A stretch of 64,000 bases of DNA from Naematelia aurantialba (lineage: Eukaryota > Basidiomycota > Tremellomycetes > Tremellales > Naemateliaceae): contig JAKFAO010000003.1 of NCBI GenBank assembly GCA_021527695.1, forward strand, positions 496,001 through 560,000, written 5' to 3'. Positions within the stretch are counted from its first letter, which is position 1. Every line of letters begins with the position of its first letter. Below, piece after piece: positions 44,001-59,776 of this stretch. The position numbers and the translations under genes are program-made. The notes beneath the pieces were generated by a model. The model was not told the origin of the DNA and searched no databases. It saw nothing but the letters and a program-made list of their open reading frames with translations.

Positions 44001-44200
44001 GAGGGGAAACAACCCTCTCACCCGTCACTACGCTGCGCAACGGAGCACTCGCGAGCCCCATGATGGACGCGCCTGTGAGTCCCGCCGCGCCACTCGGCAC
44101 GCTGGGGACGGGCGATACTGCCCCCGCTTCGGCGAGGATCAAGATCGGACAGACGAGTCTGCATAATCCAGCGGGCATCCACAGTTGGATCGGGCTGTAG
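41084..44200 (+). CDS. skb1: Protein arginine N-methyltransferase 5 (Skb1/Hsl7)
   Basis: About eight exons from ATG at 41084 to TAG at 44198-44200. The N-terminal TIM barrel includes [19 protein letters not shown], then [17 protein letters not shown] and [27 protein letters not shown]. The SAM-binding motif is [19 protein letters not shown]. The catalytic double-Glu loop is [21 protein letters not shown], followed by [19 protein letters not shown]. The beta-barrel dimerisation region ends [12 protein letters not shown], and the conserved terminus [12 protein letters not shown] closes the protein. It symmetrically dimethylates arginines of Sm proteins and histones and regulates morphogenesis. 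Oddly, about 115 residues of Gly/Val/Ala low complexity (43795-44140) are inserted between the last barrel strands and the terminal strand. Introns run 33 to 90 nt. Confidence 0.94.
43860..43985. repeat. GGAGTTGGGG-like coding repeat in PRMT5
   Basis: Degenerate repeats of GGAGTTGG, GGAGCTGG and GGGGTCGG encode alternating Gly-Val/Gly-Ala dipeptides inside the final PRMT5 exon. The frame is kept and the conserved C-terminus follows, so the tract is translated. Confidence 0.8.
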
Positions 44201-44587
44201 CTGTAGCTGGGGACCGAGGGTGTGATGTGTACCGCCTCAGGCTATGTGCTCTCGTTGAGGGTCTCTTAGACGCCGTGGACGGATAGCCGTGCAGTGGTGG
44301 CAGTGCAGTATCATACAACAGCTACATTATCACACGCGCGCTCGCGCAGAGAGAGGGAGATCTAGTTTGCCCATATTCATATTTAATCGTGTATGCATCG
44401 ATCTCGCTCATTCCACACGACGTCCGTAGATAGATACTCCGCTCGTCGCCGCTTCTCATGTCTGCATAGTCGATACCCGCTGTCGATCTTGTCGAGTGAG
44501 CCTCACGATACCTTCAGTCAGGCAGTGAGTGCGCCCGTATGCTATGTGGAGGATGCTGCGCATTGACGCTGAAATTCAAGTCAGCTG
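44201..44587. other. Convergent intergenic region
   Basis: 387 bp between the PRMT5 stop and the stop of the disordered-protein gene. A short CG/GAGA-rich run (CGCGCGCTCGCGCAGAGAGAGGG) lies near 44334-44356. No gene is seen. Confidence 0.4.
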
Positions 44588-47500
44588 CTATCTACTGGGC
44601 CAGCTCAGATGCAAACGCCCGATCCGCTCCTCTGCTTCTCTGTCTGCCTCCCGCAGTATACCTTCAGCGACCTCTCTGGCAGATGAGTGCCCGACGATGG
44701 TTGAAGTGGTTCTGGTGCAGGCACCATCGCCCAGCTGCGTGGGCCTGAAAGGCGGCTTGTACTGCTCAAATACACGTTGCGAGGCCCATGTCGCACGTGC
44801 ATTGACCACCATCGACCGATAGGATCCTTGCCTTAAGGTACCTTGCAATCCTTCTCGGTCCACACCCCGCGGCCCGCTGTGGACCTGTGTTGAGCGGGGC
44901 TCGGAGAGTTTGGCTTCTGCAGCGCCCGGAGCAGGCTGAGTGGCGAATCGGGGTACCCCTGCTTTGAAGATTGCCTCCATTTCCGCATGGATATGAGAGG
45001 GAGGCACTGTGATTCGCGAAGGTGCCTTGAACGCTACGCACTGTCAGCGATAGCAATGTCTGTTGCGTACGCTGACTAAGCACGGTTTGCGATTTGACAG
45101 CATTCCTGGTTCGAATCTCTTTGAGCCTTCTCTGACCTCGGCGACGAACAGTAGTGGCCGCGTCTTGAAGCGTGCCAGCGATGTGCCTCTTCTCTTGTAC
45201 ACGCATCCGCCGTTCCTCCAATCTAGAATGCCCGACTGCCTTGGTTGATCCCTGTCGCTCACGGACACTGATCTCTTCGAGAAACCCCTGTAGATATGCA
45301 GTCATTTCGACCCCACTCATCAGTGTGGATGTGACATGTTCGTTGGTGATAGTAAGAGTCTCCAAAGTGGGAATGACGGCCAGGTGCTCGCCATGATGCT
45401 CTCTTGTATGGTGGCGGTTGGATGCTCCGTTTCCCAGCTTGGGATCCGAAGAGATTTCGGTTCTGACTAATGCCTCAGTCCGAGGCCGTGCCGTCGTGGC
45501 GTCTTTAGTGGGGTCAGCACCTAGATCTTCGGCGAGCCTCTGCAGATCCTCCATTGAGATGTATCGTCCGAGCTCCTCGAGTTCTTGTTCTTCTGCTGTC
45601 CAGCGAGAGCTCTGCTGGTCACAAGGACCTGACACTTGACCAGCTACCTCTGCACTCCCACCCTGGTGGATGATGGGCTCAGCATTCGCGAGGAGAGGTG
45701 GGGCTGCCGCATCATTTGGTGGCACATCATTCCCGAAGGATACCACTGAGCCTGGTATGACAGACAGTGTTTGCCGAGAATCATGGTCAGCAAACGACAT
45801 CTCCCTGGGTCGACGGTCCCCAAGCGGTGGACTCCGTGACGTGAGGACAAGTTGGCCGAGTTTGGCCGATTGCTGACTGTTGTTTAGTCTGATGGGTCTA
45901 TATTGAGCGTCGGATGGAGTGAATCGAAGTATGCTGTCTCCCTTAGGGCTTTCGGGGGTGGTACGAAGAGGTCGAATGTGACGAGCGCGAATTGCACGGT
46001 TAGTGTTCTTGCATGGAACAGCCGGACGCAGAGATGCGTCTCTCAATGATCTTTTCGCCACCCGAACTAGCCTAGGATTGACCTGAAAGTCACTTTTGCG
46101 CTCCTCTGGTGTCTTGGCCATAAGTTGCTGCTTGTACTCGGCGTACTTGATAGTATGCAGCGGGCGGCATTTGAAAGCTGTTACGAGCATGCTGCGTGTG
46201 TCGTTGCGAGCTGTCTTCGACGACACACATTGTGTGTGGTGCTCCTCAGTTGTGCTGATTGGGGCTGGGCGAAACCGTCGACTGAGGCCCAACATATAGC
46301 TTTGGGGTTGAGCTCTACGAAAGACATGACAAGACTTACATATCCTCCTTATCCATAATATCTTCGCCTGCATCGATGTTACTGCGCAGGTGCAGCTGCG
46401 GACTCCACGGAGCTTGGAGTAGGTCCCCTCCCCGGTCGTCAACATCACGCTGACGTTCAGCAAACCGACCTTTCGACTTGTACGATCTCCTAGAAGAACG
46501 AGGCAGGGCCAAAGGTTCACGGAGGACGGGTTCTGATGCTCTACCAGGCACCTGTCTGAAGTCGAAGATTGTAGTCAAAGGTCGTAGGACACTGATGTGC
46601 TCCCGTCGGGGTGGTTCTACTGGTGTGCTCGAGAACAATCCTTGGATCCGTTTCTCCGGCCAGTCGCCATTTCGCAGCGCCCCTCTCCCTCTCGCAACCT
46701 TCCGTTTCGTGTTGACTACCTGAGTCGGCGGGTCTGGAGGGTCTGGATTGGCCAAGGGGATTTCTGTTTGGAGGCCATCGAATGTCGCCCGCTCGTACTC
46801 ACTTCTAGGGGAAGAGGAGAGAAGATGAAAATCGAGCGTGTGGGCTGGATCGCGTGTGTCGCGAGTCCCATGCGTATATGAGTGCCGGCGGCTCTTGGAG
46901 TACGTGCGATGTTTGTGATAAACAGATCTCCTGTTGGCTGAGACGGGGAGAATGTGACCCAAAGAAGGTTCCTGGTTGTCTAGTGACAAGGAGGCCGATT
47001 GAATCGCGCCAGGTAGGCAATTGTCAGGCTGTGCCCCAGTCTGCACGGTCTCATTCTGCGGGTCGGGGACGCGCCTTGATTCTTCTTTCTCATCCCATAA
47101 CTGGACCGGATAGACGTCGATCGTTCCCTGCGGCCTCTTTCTTCCAACGTGGACCAATGGTCGAGATCGGAGCAATTCGCGACGCGTTGTCGGTCGAGGA
47201 ATAGAAGGTCCGAGCCTAGGGGCATCGCAACCTGTATCATCCCTATCTTCGTCGCTGTCCTCAGTGTTTGGTGCTTCTGATTCAGTTGGATCGCCACAGG
47301 AAAGAAACAACGGTTCGTGCCTCTGGTCCTGGTTCTGCAAAGGAACATCTCCCTCCACTGAATTTACGGAGGCTGCAGTCTTTATGATTTGCGTCATGTT
47401 ATCAGGAACTCCTGGTTCAAGATGGTCCAGAAGACATGGCTACGTGACGTCAGAAGCACAACGACTAATGGTGGGCTTACCTTGGATGAAATCTCGGTGA

Positions 47501-48291
47501 GCCGGGGGATCACATCAACCCCTCTGGGTCCAGCAACTAACTTGTCTCCCAACTGCGGTGCTTGATCCTCCCTCTGGTCAGTCGACTGTGTCACCAGCCC
47601 AGTTGCTTCCGATTCTTTGCGACTTTGGCTAGGAATGAAGGATATCCGTCCCTCGTCCCATTCACCTTCTTCTGGCTCCTCTAGATAGGGCTTGGTGGTC
47701 TCCTTGTATTCCGTTTGCTTCCGTCTTGCCTTCTTGATAGTGGGAGACTTATCTGTAGCTCTCACAGCCTTGCTTGTACGTCGGGCTTTTGTAGTAGACC
47801 TGGTGGCATTGAATGGATTGCTGAGACAGCCTATGTCGGCCATCCCTGTTATCTGCTGATATGCTGAGCCTGTGCGGGCTGGGAGGGTCAGTCGTCCCTG
47901 TGGTGCAGAACTCCATTGACGTTCTCCAATCCTGGGTGGCGACATTGGGGGTGCTACCGCCCAAGTAGGTCCCTTGTGTTTCAGGCCTCCCAGAGCTCCA
48001 GGAGGATGAGACTCGAGTGCTTTTGAGACAGTCAAGCCTTCGACTGCGCCTCTGTCGACCCCTTGGGGTTCTACTCCCTCTTTCGAATGCTCGTTGGGCG
48101 AAGTGGCGACCTGAACGTTCTTACTCTCGAGGAGTCGAGAGCTGTATGACACCCGCTTTCGTTTCTTTGTCTTATCTTAGGTTAACAATGCCTAGGTCGG
48201 CGTTTCACCGCTATTTACCCACAGGAAGCTGTTGATGTTGTGACAATGATGCACCGCTCCTGCTGGAAGGCGATGGCAGGTACGATGACAT
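44588..48291 (-). CDS. Large, mostly disordered protein of unknown function
   Basis: A minus-strand gene with at least five exons. I place the start at 48291: exon 1 (about 48219-48291) encodes MSSYLPSPSSRSGASLSQHQ, then a 43-nt intron joins to DKTKKRKRVSYSSRLLES. Large exons follow (about 47482-48175, 46340-47442, 45074-46290), with a final exon at about 44588-45036 joined through a 37-nt intron (GTACGC...GTAG). The protein is about 1,150 aa, rich in Arg, Ser, Pro and Glu with basic clusters (KKARRKQTEYKE, RRSVYHKHRTYSKSRRHSY), suggesting a nuclear protein. The N-terminal KRVSYS matches the PP1-docking RVxF pattern. A helical segment near the C-terminus contains ELEELGRYISMEDLQRLAEDLG, and the last 50 residues are also helical. 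I recognise no domain. The second and third introns are placed by frame only. Confidence 0.6.
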
Positions 48292-48706
48292 GAGAGTGTT
48301 TGCTGTCAGTGGTCACCATATATGTCGTCTGATACTCTCGAAGAGTGCTGATGGCACTGTCAATCTGTTGTGTCTCTTGTGCTGCTGGACACAGCCGAGG
48401 GAGCGAGGGCAAAGAAGAAAGCCAGGCGGGGACGAGGAAGGAAAGGAAGGAAGGATTCGCCACTCGAATGAACCTCCCGTGCAATGTCGGAGCTCGCCGC
48501 CTTGATTGCCACCTGGAACAGGATCCCTTTGGTAGCCATCTCTGTCTCTCTTCCTCCCTGTCGGTTCTCGCCAGCGGCCCCAAATCTTACCAGACTGTCC
48601 GGACATCCATATCGGACAGTTTCGAAGCCCACATTAACACTTATCGCAATCACCGTCAGGCGGAGGAGCCTGTGGTTCAATCCGTCTCGTTGGGCTTGGA
48701 AGTAAG
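48292..48706. promoter_or_regulatory. Divergent promoter between unknown gene and RUB1
   Basis: 415 bp between the two start codons. ORFs on both strands here (97 to 122 aa) lack motifs. A GGAAAGGAAGGAAGG purine run lies near 48440-48455. Shared regulation is possible but not shown. Confidence 0.5.
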
Positions 48707-49231
48707 ATGCTGATCAAGATCAAGGTGAGTCGCACCTCTTCCTTATCTCCTTGTTGCTGACGGCACACAAGACATTGACAGGGAAAGAGGTGGGACGTGT
48801 CCTCTTAAGTGTGTATGCGAGACTAACCTGAGATCTAGGTGGAGATAGATGTGCAAGTAGAGTGGCCAGTGCGTGTTTCCCTCAGCTCGGCGATTCCTGA
48901 TCGTCAGGATCCGTGATCAGGGGAGTTGTCATTGATCGTATGACAGGTCAAGAAGGTCAAAGAGGCAGTCGAAGAGAAGCAAGGCATACCACCGGACCAG
49001 CAGCGGTTGATCTTTGCTGGTAAAGCCATGTGAGTATGCCACGGTCCTCTGAAAATGCGCACCACACTTCGAAACCTGGACCCAGACACTGCAGTTTCTC
49101 TCCGGCAGTTCCGCTCCCCGGCAGTTCAGCTAATGGAGTATCGCAGGGCGGACGACAAGACATTACTCTCATACGGCGTTCCAGCTGGAGGCGCCATCCA
49201 TCTGGTCTTGGCGTTGCGAGGTGGGCGATGA
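48707..49231 (+). CDS. RUB1: NEDD8/Rub1 ubiquitin-like modifier
   Basis: Five exons (48707-48724, 48772-48789, 48839-48868, 48947-49029, 49147-49231) sum to 234 nt, 77 aa. The protein starts MLIKIKTLTGKEVEIDVQVE, has the ubiquitin-fold helix VKEAVEEKQGIPPDQQRLIFAGK, and ends VLALRGGR. Ala at the position equivalent to residue 72 (LALRGG rather than LRLRGG) distinguishes NEDD8 from ubiquitin. The mature form ends in GG, leaving only a single Arg to be removed. It is conjugated to cullins to activate SCF-type ligases. The first two exons are just 18 nt each, so the gene is invisible to simple ORF scanning. Two residues after EIDV are non-standard (QVEWPVKK). Confidence 0.95.
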
Positions 49232-49547
49232 CAGAGGGCCCATGGAAGCAGAGAGGGCTAGTCCTCACCATAATCCTATTCATGCATGTCTGTAGTCTAT
49301 CAGTACTTGATTAGAACCATGTGCTCGACACGATGCGGCCGGCTGAATGTTCGACAGTCGCTTTGTGAAGGTACTCCAAGCAGTGTCGCTGGCGCCTTGT
49401 GACGTGACTGGCTCCAGCCAAATTGTACACGCACACAAACCTCCACCTGCGAGTCGAGGCGTCGTCTTTTCCGTCTTCGCTACCGCTTCTCCCGTTGTCT
49501 TCTTATTGTTGGGCTTACTGGTCTGTCGTCTGCCTAGGCTGTACCTC
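49232..49547 (+). other. Gap: RUB1 3' flank and ARG2 upstream, open in the ARG2 frame
   Basis: 316 bp. An ATG at 49347 is in frame with the chosen ARG2 start at 49548 and the frame is open between, so ARG2 could be 67 residues longer. That extension has a hydrophobic stretch (VVFLLLGLLVCRL) atypical of a matrix presequence. Confidence 0.4.
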
Positions 49548-51489
49548 ATGGGCGTGCTGTCCGTGGCACTGCGACGAGCAGCCCGCACAGCACGACATGG
49601 AGGGCCACCGGCTCAGCAGGCTACTGTAAGCTTCTGTTCCGGCTCCCAGATTGACTCCGCGTAGGCCAAGCTGCTACATTACGATACGATAGCAGAGACC
49701 GAGTCAGCCGAAGACAATTCGGTATGTTCCCGACATTGCACGAGTCGCAACTCATATGGTGCAGGATTTCATCCTCTCTATTCTTCAAGCGCATCCCAGT
49801 ACCCGAGATTCCCGATCTTACCTCAACTCTTTCGCCCCGCCGCCCACTCCCCCAAATGCGGCAGAGGTCTCCACGCCATCCGCAGCTCGCTCGCTTCCTG
49901 TTTTTACGGTGCTTCCTGAAGCTGTTCCCCCCCCGACTCTGCCTCCGAAACGAACAAATCCACTGGTCAACTCGCTCCTAAACCCCATCGTGCGCCGACC
50001 TGCGTTGGTGAAGATTCAAGGTCCCTTTACGGATGTCCAAATCAGCTCTGTCGTGCGAGGTATGGCGTACCTGCAGAAGCTGGGGCTGGTGAGCGTTATC
50101 GTCGTCGACCGTGATGACATACCGGATACCGAGCCTGGTGATAGCCAAGCAGCTCAGCGGCAGCGCACACTCGTTCTTCGAGATGTCGAGCGTATCGTAC
50201 AAGGCCTGGCTATGCACCGCGCCGTGGCCCGGCCAATACTGGCCACGGTGGCTCGGCTGGGCGACGATAGCGAAGGAGAGACGTTCGTGGAGGAAGAAGG
50301 GCTGGATCACATCAGGCGAGCAGTGACTGAAGGAGAGATTCCCGTCTTGTTACCCGTGGCCCTGGACTCTGGATGTCGGTCGAGACGGGTGTCGTCCAAC
50401 AAGGTCCTCGTCGCACTCGCACGCGCAATGTCAGCGTCGCCAACAACCACCACATCTGGGCGATCCATCAATCTTACGCCCATGCGACTCCTGATTGTCA
50501 ATCGAGAAGGGGGTATCCCTTCGTACGCCCGCTCTGGTCAACCTCACCTCTCCATCAACCTCGCCAGCGAGTACGACCATATCAAGCAAACTTTTCTACC
50601 TCAATGGACGCAGACACATCCGTCATCTCTCTCCAATCTCGCCCTGGCCAATGACTGCCTCGAGCACCTCCCACGTGAAGCCTCGGCTTTGATCGTTTCA
50701 CACCGTTCTCCTGCGGCGCTAATCGCCAATCTGATCACCAACAAGCCCGCACACTCTGCTTCTCTCCCTCACTCGCTTCTGAATCAGTCCGAAGGCCGGA
50801 TCACACGCGATACCCCAACACTGATCCGAAAGGGTCTGCCCGTCCGCGTGCTGCGCTCAATGAAGGAAGTCGACCAACCCAAACTCACCGAATTGCTCGA
50901 AAAGTCGTTTCGTCGCACTCTGAACCAGGACAAGTTCTATCGACGACTCGAACAAGATCTCGATTTCGTCATTGTGGTTGGCGACTATGCCGGAGCCGCC
51001 GTGTGCACGCTGGAAGGGAAGTCTCACGGTCTCACAGAAGCAATCTGCTATCTCGACAAATTCGCCATTCTGCCGTCTCATCAGGGCGATGGCACTGTCG
51101 ATTTCTTATGGGTGGCACTCCGCGACGAGACATATGGTCTCGGATTACTCGACGCCTCAAACCCTTCCATCGGTTCTCTGTCGGGCAAAGGGAGAGGCAG
51201 AGATCTGGTTTGGCGCAGTCGCGCAGACAACCCCGTCAACAAATGGTATTTTGAACGGTCCAACGGGTTTCTATGGCTCCCGTCGGAAGATGCAGGACCA
51301 GAGGACAGGATGAAGAAGGGCTGGAAGGTGTTTTGGTGCGATGCAGAGCAGAGGCTCAGGGAGACGGCCCAGCAGGAAGGACGGGAATTCGGAGGAGGCA
51401 GACTGATTAGGCCGGTCGAGGTAGAGGAACGCGGAAGGCTGGAAGAATGGGCGCCTGTCATTGGCGGAATCGCAAGTGCATGGTTGTAA
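49548..51489 (+). CDS. ARG2: Mitochondrial N-acetylglutamate synthase
   Basis: Exons 49548-49625, 49665-49721 and 49765-51489 total 1860 nt, 619 aa. The first residues ([20 protein letters not shown]) are a basic amphipathic matrix presequence. A short helical exon follows ([19 protein letters not shown]), then [20 protein letters not shown] typical of fungal Arg2. The middle is the degenerate amino-acid-kinase-like domain ([29 protein letters not shown]), and the C-terminal GNAT domain carries [45 protein letters not shown] and [15 protein letters not shown]. It makes N-acetylglutamate from glutamate and acetyl-CoA, the first step of arginine (ornithine) synthesis, and in fungi is feedback-inhibited by arginine. 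ARG4 lies 18 kb upstream on the same strand. The start is uncertain (see the 49232-49547 entry). Confidence 0.93.
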
Positions 51490-51542
51490 ATAATACGGAG
51501 TTCAAAATGCCGGGTGATGATGCTATACTTGGGTGATGCCTG

Positions 51543-53438
51543 TTAGAACATGATTTTTGCGTTGCGATACATCCAATCCAAGATCCACGTCCCATCCTTG
51601 AGCGTCGTTCCCTTGACCGCCTCTTGTCCTCCAAACTGGCGCACGAAATCCGCATGATTATACACGTTTATGTTACGTCTCCTGAATCCGCGCGTTGAAT
51701 GGGCATGGAAGAAGTCGCCCTCGAGGGCAGGGGCTGTCGTCTTCAGCTGTGCCGACTTGATACTAGGGTCAGGATCGTTCGACGACATGACAAGGCCATA
51801 GATGTCACGCAGGAGCCCAAAATCTGCACCTATTAGTATCCGAGTACACGACGGAGCATGCCACTGACCGGTAGGGAAGAAAATGTCAAAGAAACCCTGC
51901 CTGACCAAAAAGGTCTCACACGGGATCATCGTTCCTGCATATCGCGTCTGCACGACTGGCCCGTTCCGTCCCTTGACCGCATCAGGCAAAGAGTCGAAAT
52001 CAGCAAGTAGCAACCGATGGTTTGGCAGTCGATGCCGCAGCTGCTCGAGGAATTTGAGGGATTTGGTAGGGATGAAGTCTGGTGCGGACAGGTTGGGGGC
52101 CAGGGGAAGGCCAGAGTACAGCTGCCGTAAGAATGGAGAGCGTAAGAGTACTGAAGACAGATACGGCGATGTAGACGGGGACCGAGGTAGCAATTCGCGG
52201 TATGCGAGGAAACGGCGGATGAGCGAATCAGTTATCGGTTCGTAGATCAGGGTGAAGTCGCCGCTAGCATCAACGGCAACGACCGCTTGGTATGGTGTGA
52301 GCGTCGTGATGTCGTATCGAATCATGTCGTGTGAGAAGTTGTCCTTCTAACTAAGCAACGACCGTGATACGTGGCGCGATGACTCACCAGGACCTCCAGG
52401 GCAACTACATAGCAAGGATCCTCGGATCCACCCCTCCACTGGCTGAAATCTTCGTTGATGACCTCGACCTTGTTGCCGAATCCTGCCTTAACGGCGCGGT
52501 CCTGTTGACCTGCTGCCAACGTCGCACTGATTTCTACGATACGATATTTGGTTCGGGAGTAAACCTCTGGATGGCGCTCGCGCAGGTAGGATAACGAGTC
52601 GACCATAAACGAGCCGTTGCCAGCGCCAATCTCATGGATGATCAGATCTTGATACGGAAAATGGTTCAGCTTGTAATTGTTCAAGATTGCAGATGTCAGA
52701 GCTCGAGCGTAGTGTGGCTGAGATGATCAACTTTGATGCCTGTTCGACTGCATATCTCGCCATGCTCACCTTGAACAGCTCGGTTGGCGTATGCCACACC
52801 TGGCGGCCAATTCCAGTTTGAGGCCCTCCGTATGCCCCAACTTCCAGCTTGTATTCCTTTGCATATCGCTCTGACAGCGCAGCCGTGAAGGCACCGTGGT
52901 CTCGAAAAGAGCCAAAGGCGTACCCTTCTGGCGTAGGGGGAGTAAAGATCGTCGCATTGCGGGAAAAGTATCCATAATGTGGCTGAATGTAGGGTTAGCG
53001 TGAAGCGTTCCGCCTCCAGATGGGCAGGAGCGCTCACATTATACAGGCTATCGTCGATAAAATCCCTGACGAGCATCTTGACTCTTGCAGGCGGTTCTCG
53101 CCTGTGTGCCAAATCGGCAGCTGTGACTCGGCGCCAATTCACATGCTGATGATGTGTATGAGCTTGGCCCTGGCGGAAGACGTAGGGCAGAGCAGAGCGA
53201 AAGCACCCACGTCTGGATCTGGTTCTTCGGTCATACTCAGCGAGGTGTTGAAGTTGAATCTCCCTTTGTTCCATTCTTGCGAGTTCGAGGTCTCCGGTTT
53301 GGGCGAGGCAGACGAGTAGCGCACATTTTGGCTCTGTGGGCCGCGAGGGAGAGCCGCCACGACCTTTGAGTTTGTCGCTAGCCTGTGCCTGCACGACGAT
53401 GCTGCCCGGGCAATTGTTCTAGACGGGCCAGCCGACAT
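51543..53438 (-). CDS. NDUFAF7: Complex I assembly arginine methyltransferase NDUFAF7 (MidA family)
   Basis: A minus-strand gene, ATG at 53438 (MSAGPSRTIARAASSCRHRL, a matrix presequence) and TAA at 51543. Exons cover about 53228-53438, 53038-53190, 52770-52980, 52389-52720 and 51543-52340. The middle carries REPPARVKMLVRDFIDDSLYN, then PHYGYFSRNATIF, a SAM-binding IHEIGAGNGSFMVDSL motif, the family block KVEVINEDFSQW, and ALEVLDNFSHDMIRYD (the DN...HD motif of the DUF185 fold). The last exon holds the C-terminal cap (FIPTKSLKFLEQLRHRLPNHRLLLADFDSLP). It symmetrically dimethylates an arginine of the NDUFS2 subunit early in complex I assembly. The stop codons of this gene and convergent ARG2 are 53 bp apart. 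It is divergent from RecQ with 213 bp between starts. The exon ends given are approximate. Confidence 0.9.
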
Positions 53439-53651
53439 TGAATCCACCACACGGCTGCCAGCACAGTGTATCTCAGTGATACGCCTTTGGTGAAGCAGCG
53501 ATCTTTTCTGGACGGGATAATACCAATGACATTACGTAAACAATTCAGTCCTATGGACGCGTCCGTTTTCTTTTGAGAGTCTTTGTTGCCCAAGCTACTC
53601 CTCTCTATCGAACATGTCTCTTCCTGCATAGTACGTCCTGGAATAAGCGAG
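53439..53651. promoter_or_regulatory. Compact divergent promoter of NDUFAF7 and RecQ helicase, with an ACGCGT site
   Basis: 213 bp separate the two start codons. It contains one ACGCGT (53557-53562), the MluI cell-cycle box core bound by MBF in other fungi, and a palindromic TTACGTAA (about 53532-53539). The MCB would suit a DNA-repair helicase, but a single hexamer is weak evidence. Confidence 0.4.
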
Positions 53652-58031
<4,380 letters not shown>

Positions 58032-59776
58032 TTTGTATGCTGATACAGGAACAGGACGCCAGTGTCACTTGCACGCTCTATTCAATCTTACGCGTATGAA
58101 CCTAACGATGGCTCCAGTACGACTCGCACGACCAGTGTCCAGGCGCGGACTAGGCAGGCGAGTGTGCTGGGTCCACCTAGTGTGGCCAGACCGGTCACGG
58201 TGGTAAGGGGCCCGCCTTCGATTCCTAGGTTCTAGTCTGCCTTGCATGTCGTGCTCGACCTGGCGCGGTCTAGTGGAGGCGTGCAGGGATACATACATAA
58301 GCTGCATTCATGGGACACATGCATAAGCTGCATTCATGGGACACAAGCATAGGCTGCATAAGGTACATGCATCAGCAGCATCCACGAGACAGATGTTTAG
58401 TCTACCACCTCTAGGGCGGCATGGGGGCCCCTTGCCCTTCGGAACCCTCTTCTGTGCCCTGAGTCTGGGGTCCGTGGCAGAGGTCGATAGTGCATCCTTA
58501 CGAGTCGGGACTTGACCGAGTTTGAGTGATTGGGAACGAGCATGTTGGGAACAGGCAAAGTTGAACGACCAATGCAGTCACAAATCGGCAAGGTAGAAGC
58601 TTGAGAAGGACTTGCGGAAAGACTCGGGGACGTGGATGCATCCAAAGTTGGCAAGTTGGCAAGGCTTCTATGCAAGTTGGGATCTGCATGGGGTCTACGG
58701 TGGTACGTGCATGGATGGGATAATCCAATAGTGCCTGCGCTCGTCATCTCAAGTTGGGAATAGTAGTGCGTTATGACAGTGCAGCGGTGAAGCGGCCCGT
58801 CCGGGCCGGGGCTGGATTGGGAACGCGGGTGTCCCTGGGCCGATTTTCGGTCGGTGATCGGGTCGCCGGAGCTGGTTCGCGCTCTGGTGCAGCAGTGCTG
58901 CGCTGTCGTCGCTGGATGGCAGGAGGGAGACGCTCAGGGTGCAGCACGGCAGACGTCTTTTGCAAAAAAGAGTACGAGAGATGTGAGAGAAGATTGAATG
59001 TACGGCGTGTGTAGGAGAGAAAGAAGGCAAGAAAGAAACGAGTCAAAAGAGTGGTCGTCGCCCCGGATCTTCATCACTCTTCCTCTTGTCGCTGTTCCTG
59101 CATCCCTCTTGATCGCATCCACATCCACGTCCACGTCCACCTGCTCTCCGGCACCGTCTGTCCTCGGAGCTCTGGGATAGAAAGTGCCAAGCTGTAGCTA
59201 CTTGTCACGACTGGCAAGTGCAAACACACAACTGGGCGGTCCCCCCTCCGGAAGCCCGGCGCCAGCGGTCCCGGATTTGTTCCCGGAACAAAATCTCAGC
59301 CTACTTTTTCCCTTTGCCGCTGCTGCTGCCACCAACGTTTTGGCGTTTGTGTCCTCGCTCTTCACTCGTCGTCGATAGACCGGATTCTGCCTGAGACCGA
59401 GTGCATAGCCTGCACATTCGATCTCCCGTGGGGCGCAGGACACTCGACGTCCGATTCCCGTGGTGGATATCTCCAGTGACAGCTCCGTCCAGACCGTTGT
59501 GTAGTCTCTGTTTCGCCGTTTGACCGACTCGTACCCCCGCAGTCATCCTTGGACGAGTCGATCAGTCCGGCGACAGCGACGACATCAAAGGACGTCCTTC
59601 GGAGACAGGCCCTCTTCACGGCGGGTTGATAACGCACGTTCTACTGGGACCTGGGCGGACGTTGGCACCTTGCTTTCGGTGTCCCCTGCGCATATCACAC
59701 TTCACTCCTTCACTGCCTCACTCCCATCGCCAACTCGGATCCACCTGAGCCTTCCTAAGCTGTCGCCAACACCAAC
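58032..59776. other. Gap of 1.7 kb: RecQ 3' flank and GUT2 upstream region
   Basis: No supported gene. Three copies of a 22-24 bp unit (CATAAGCTGCATTCATGGGACACA) lie at about 58298-58360. The minus-strand ORFs around 58397-59050 and 59198-59637 show no recognisable motif. The stretch 59640-59776 is CT-rich and probably the GUT2 promoter and leader. Confidence 0.5.

Noticed and set aside
45095..45130. GGTTCGAATC resembling a tRNA T-arm
   Set aside because: Flanks do not form a 5-bp T-stem or cloverleaf, and it lies in or beside coding sequence of the minus-strand gene.
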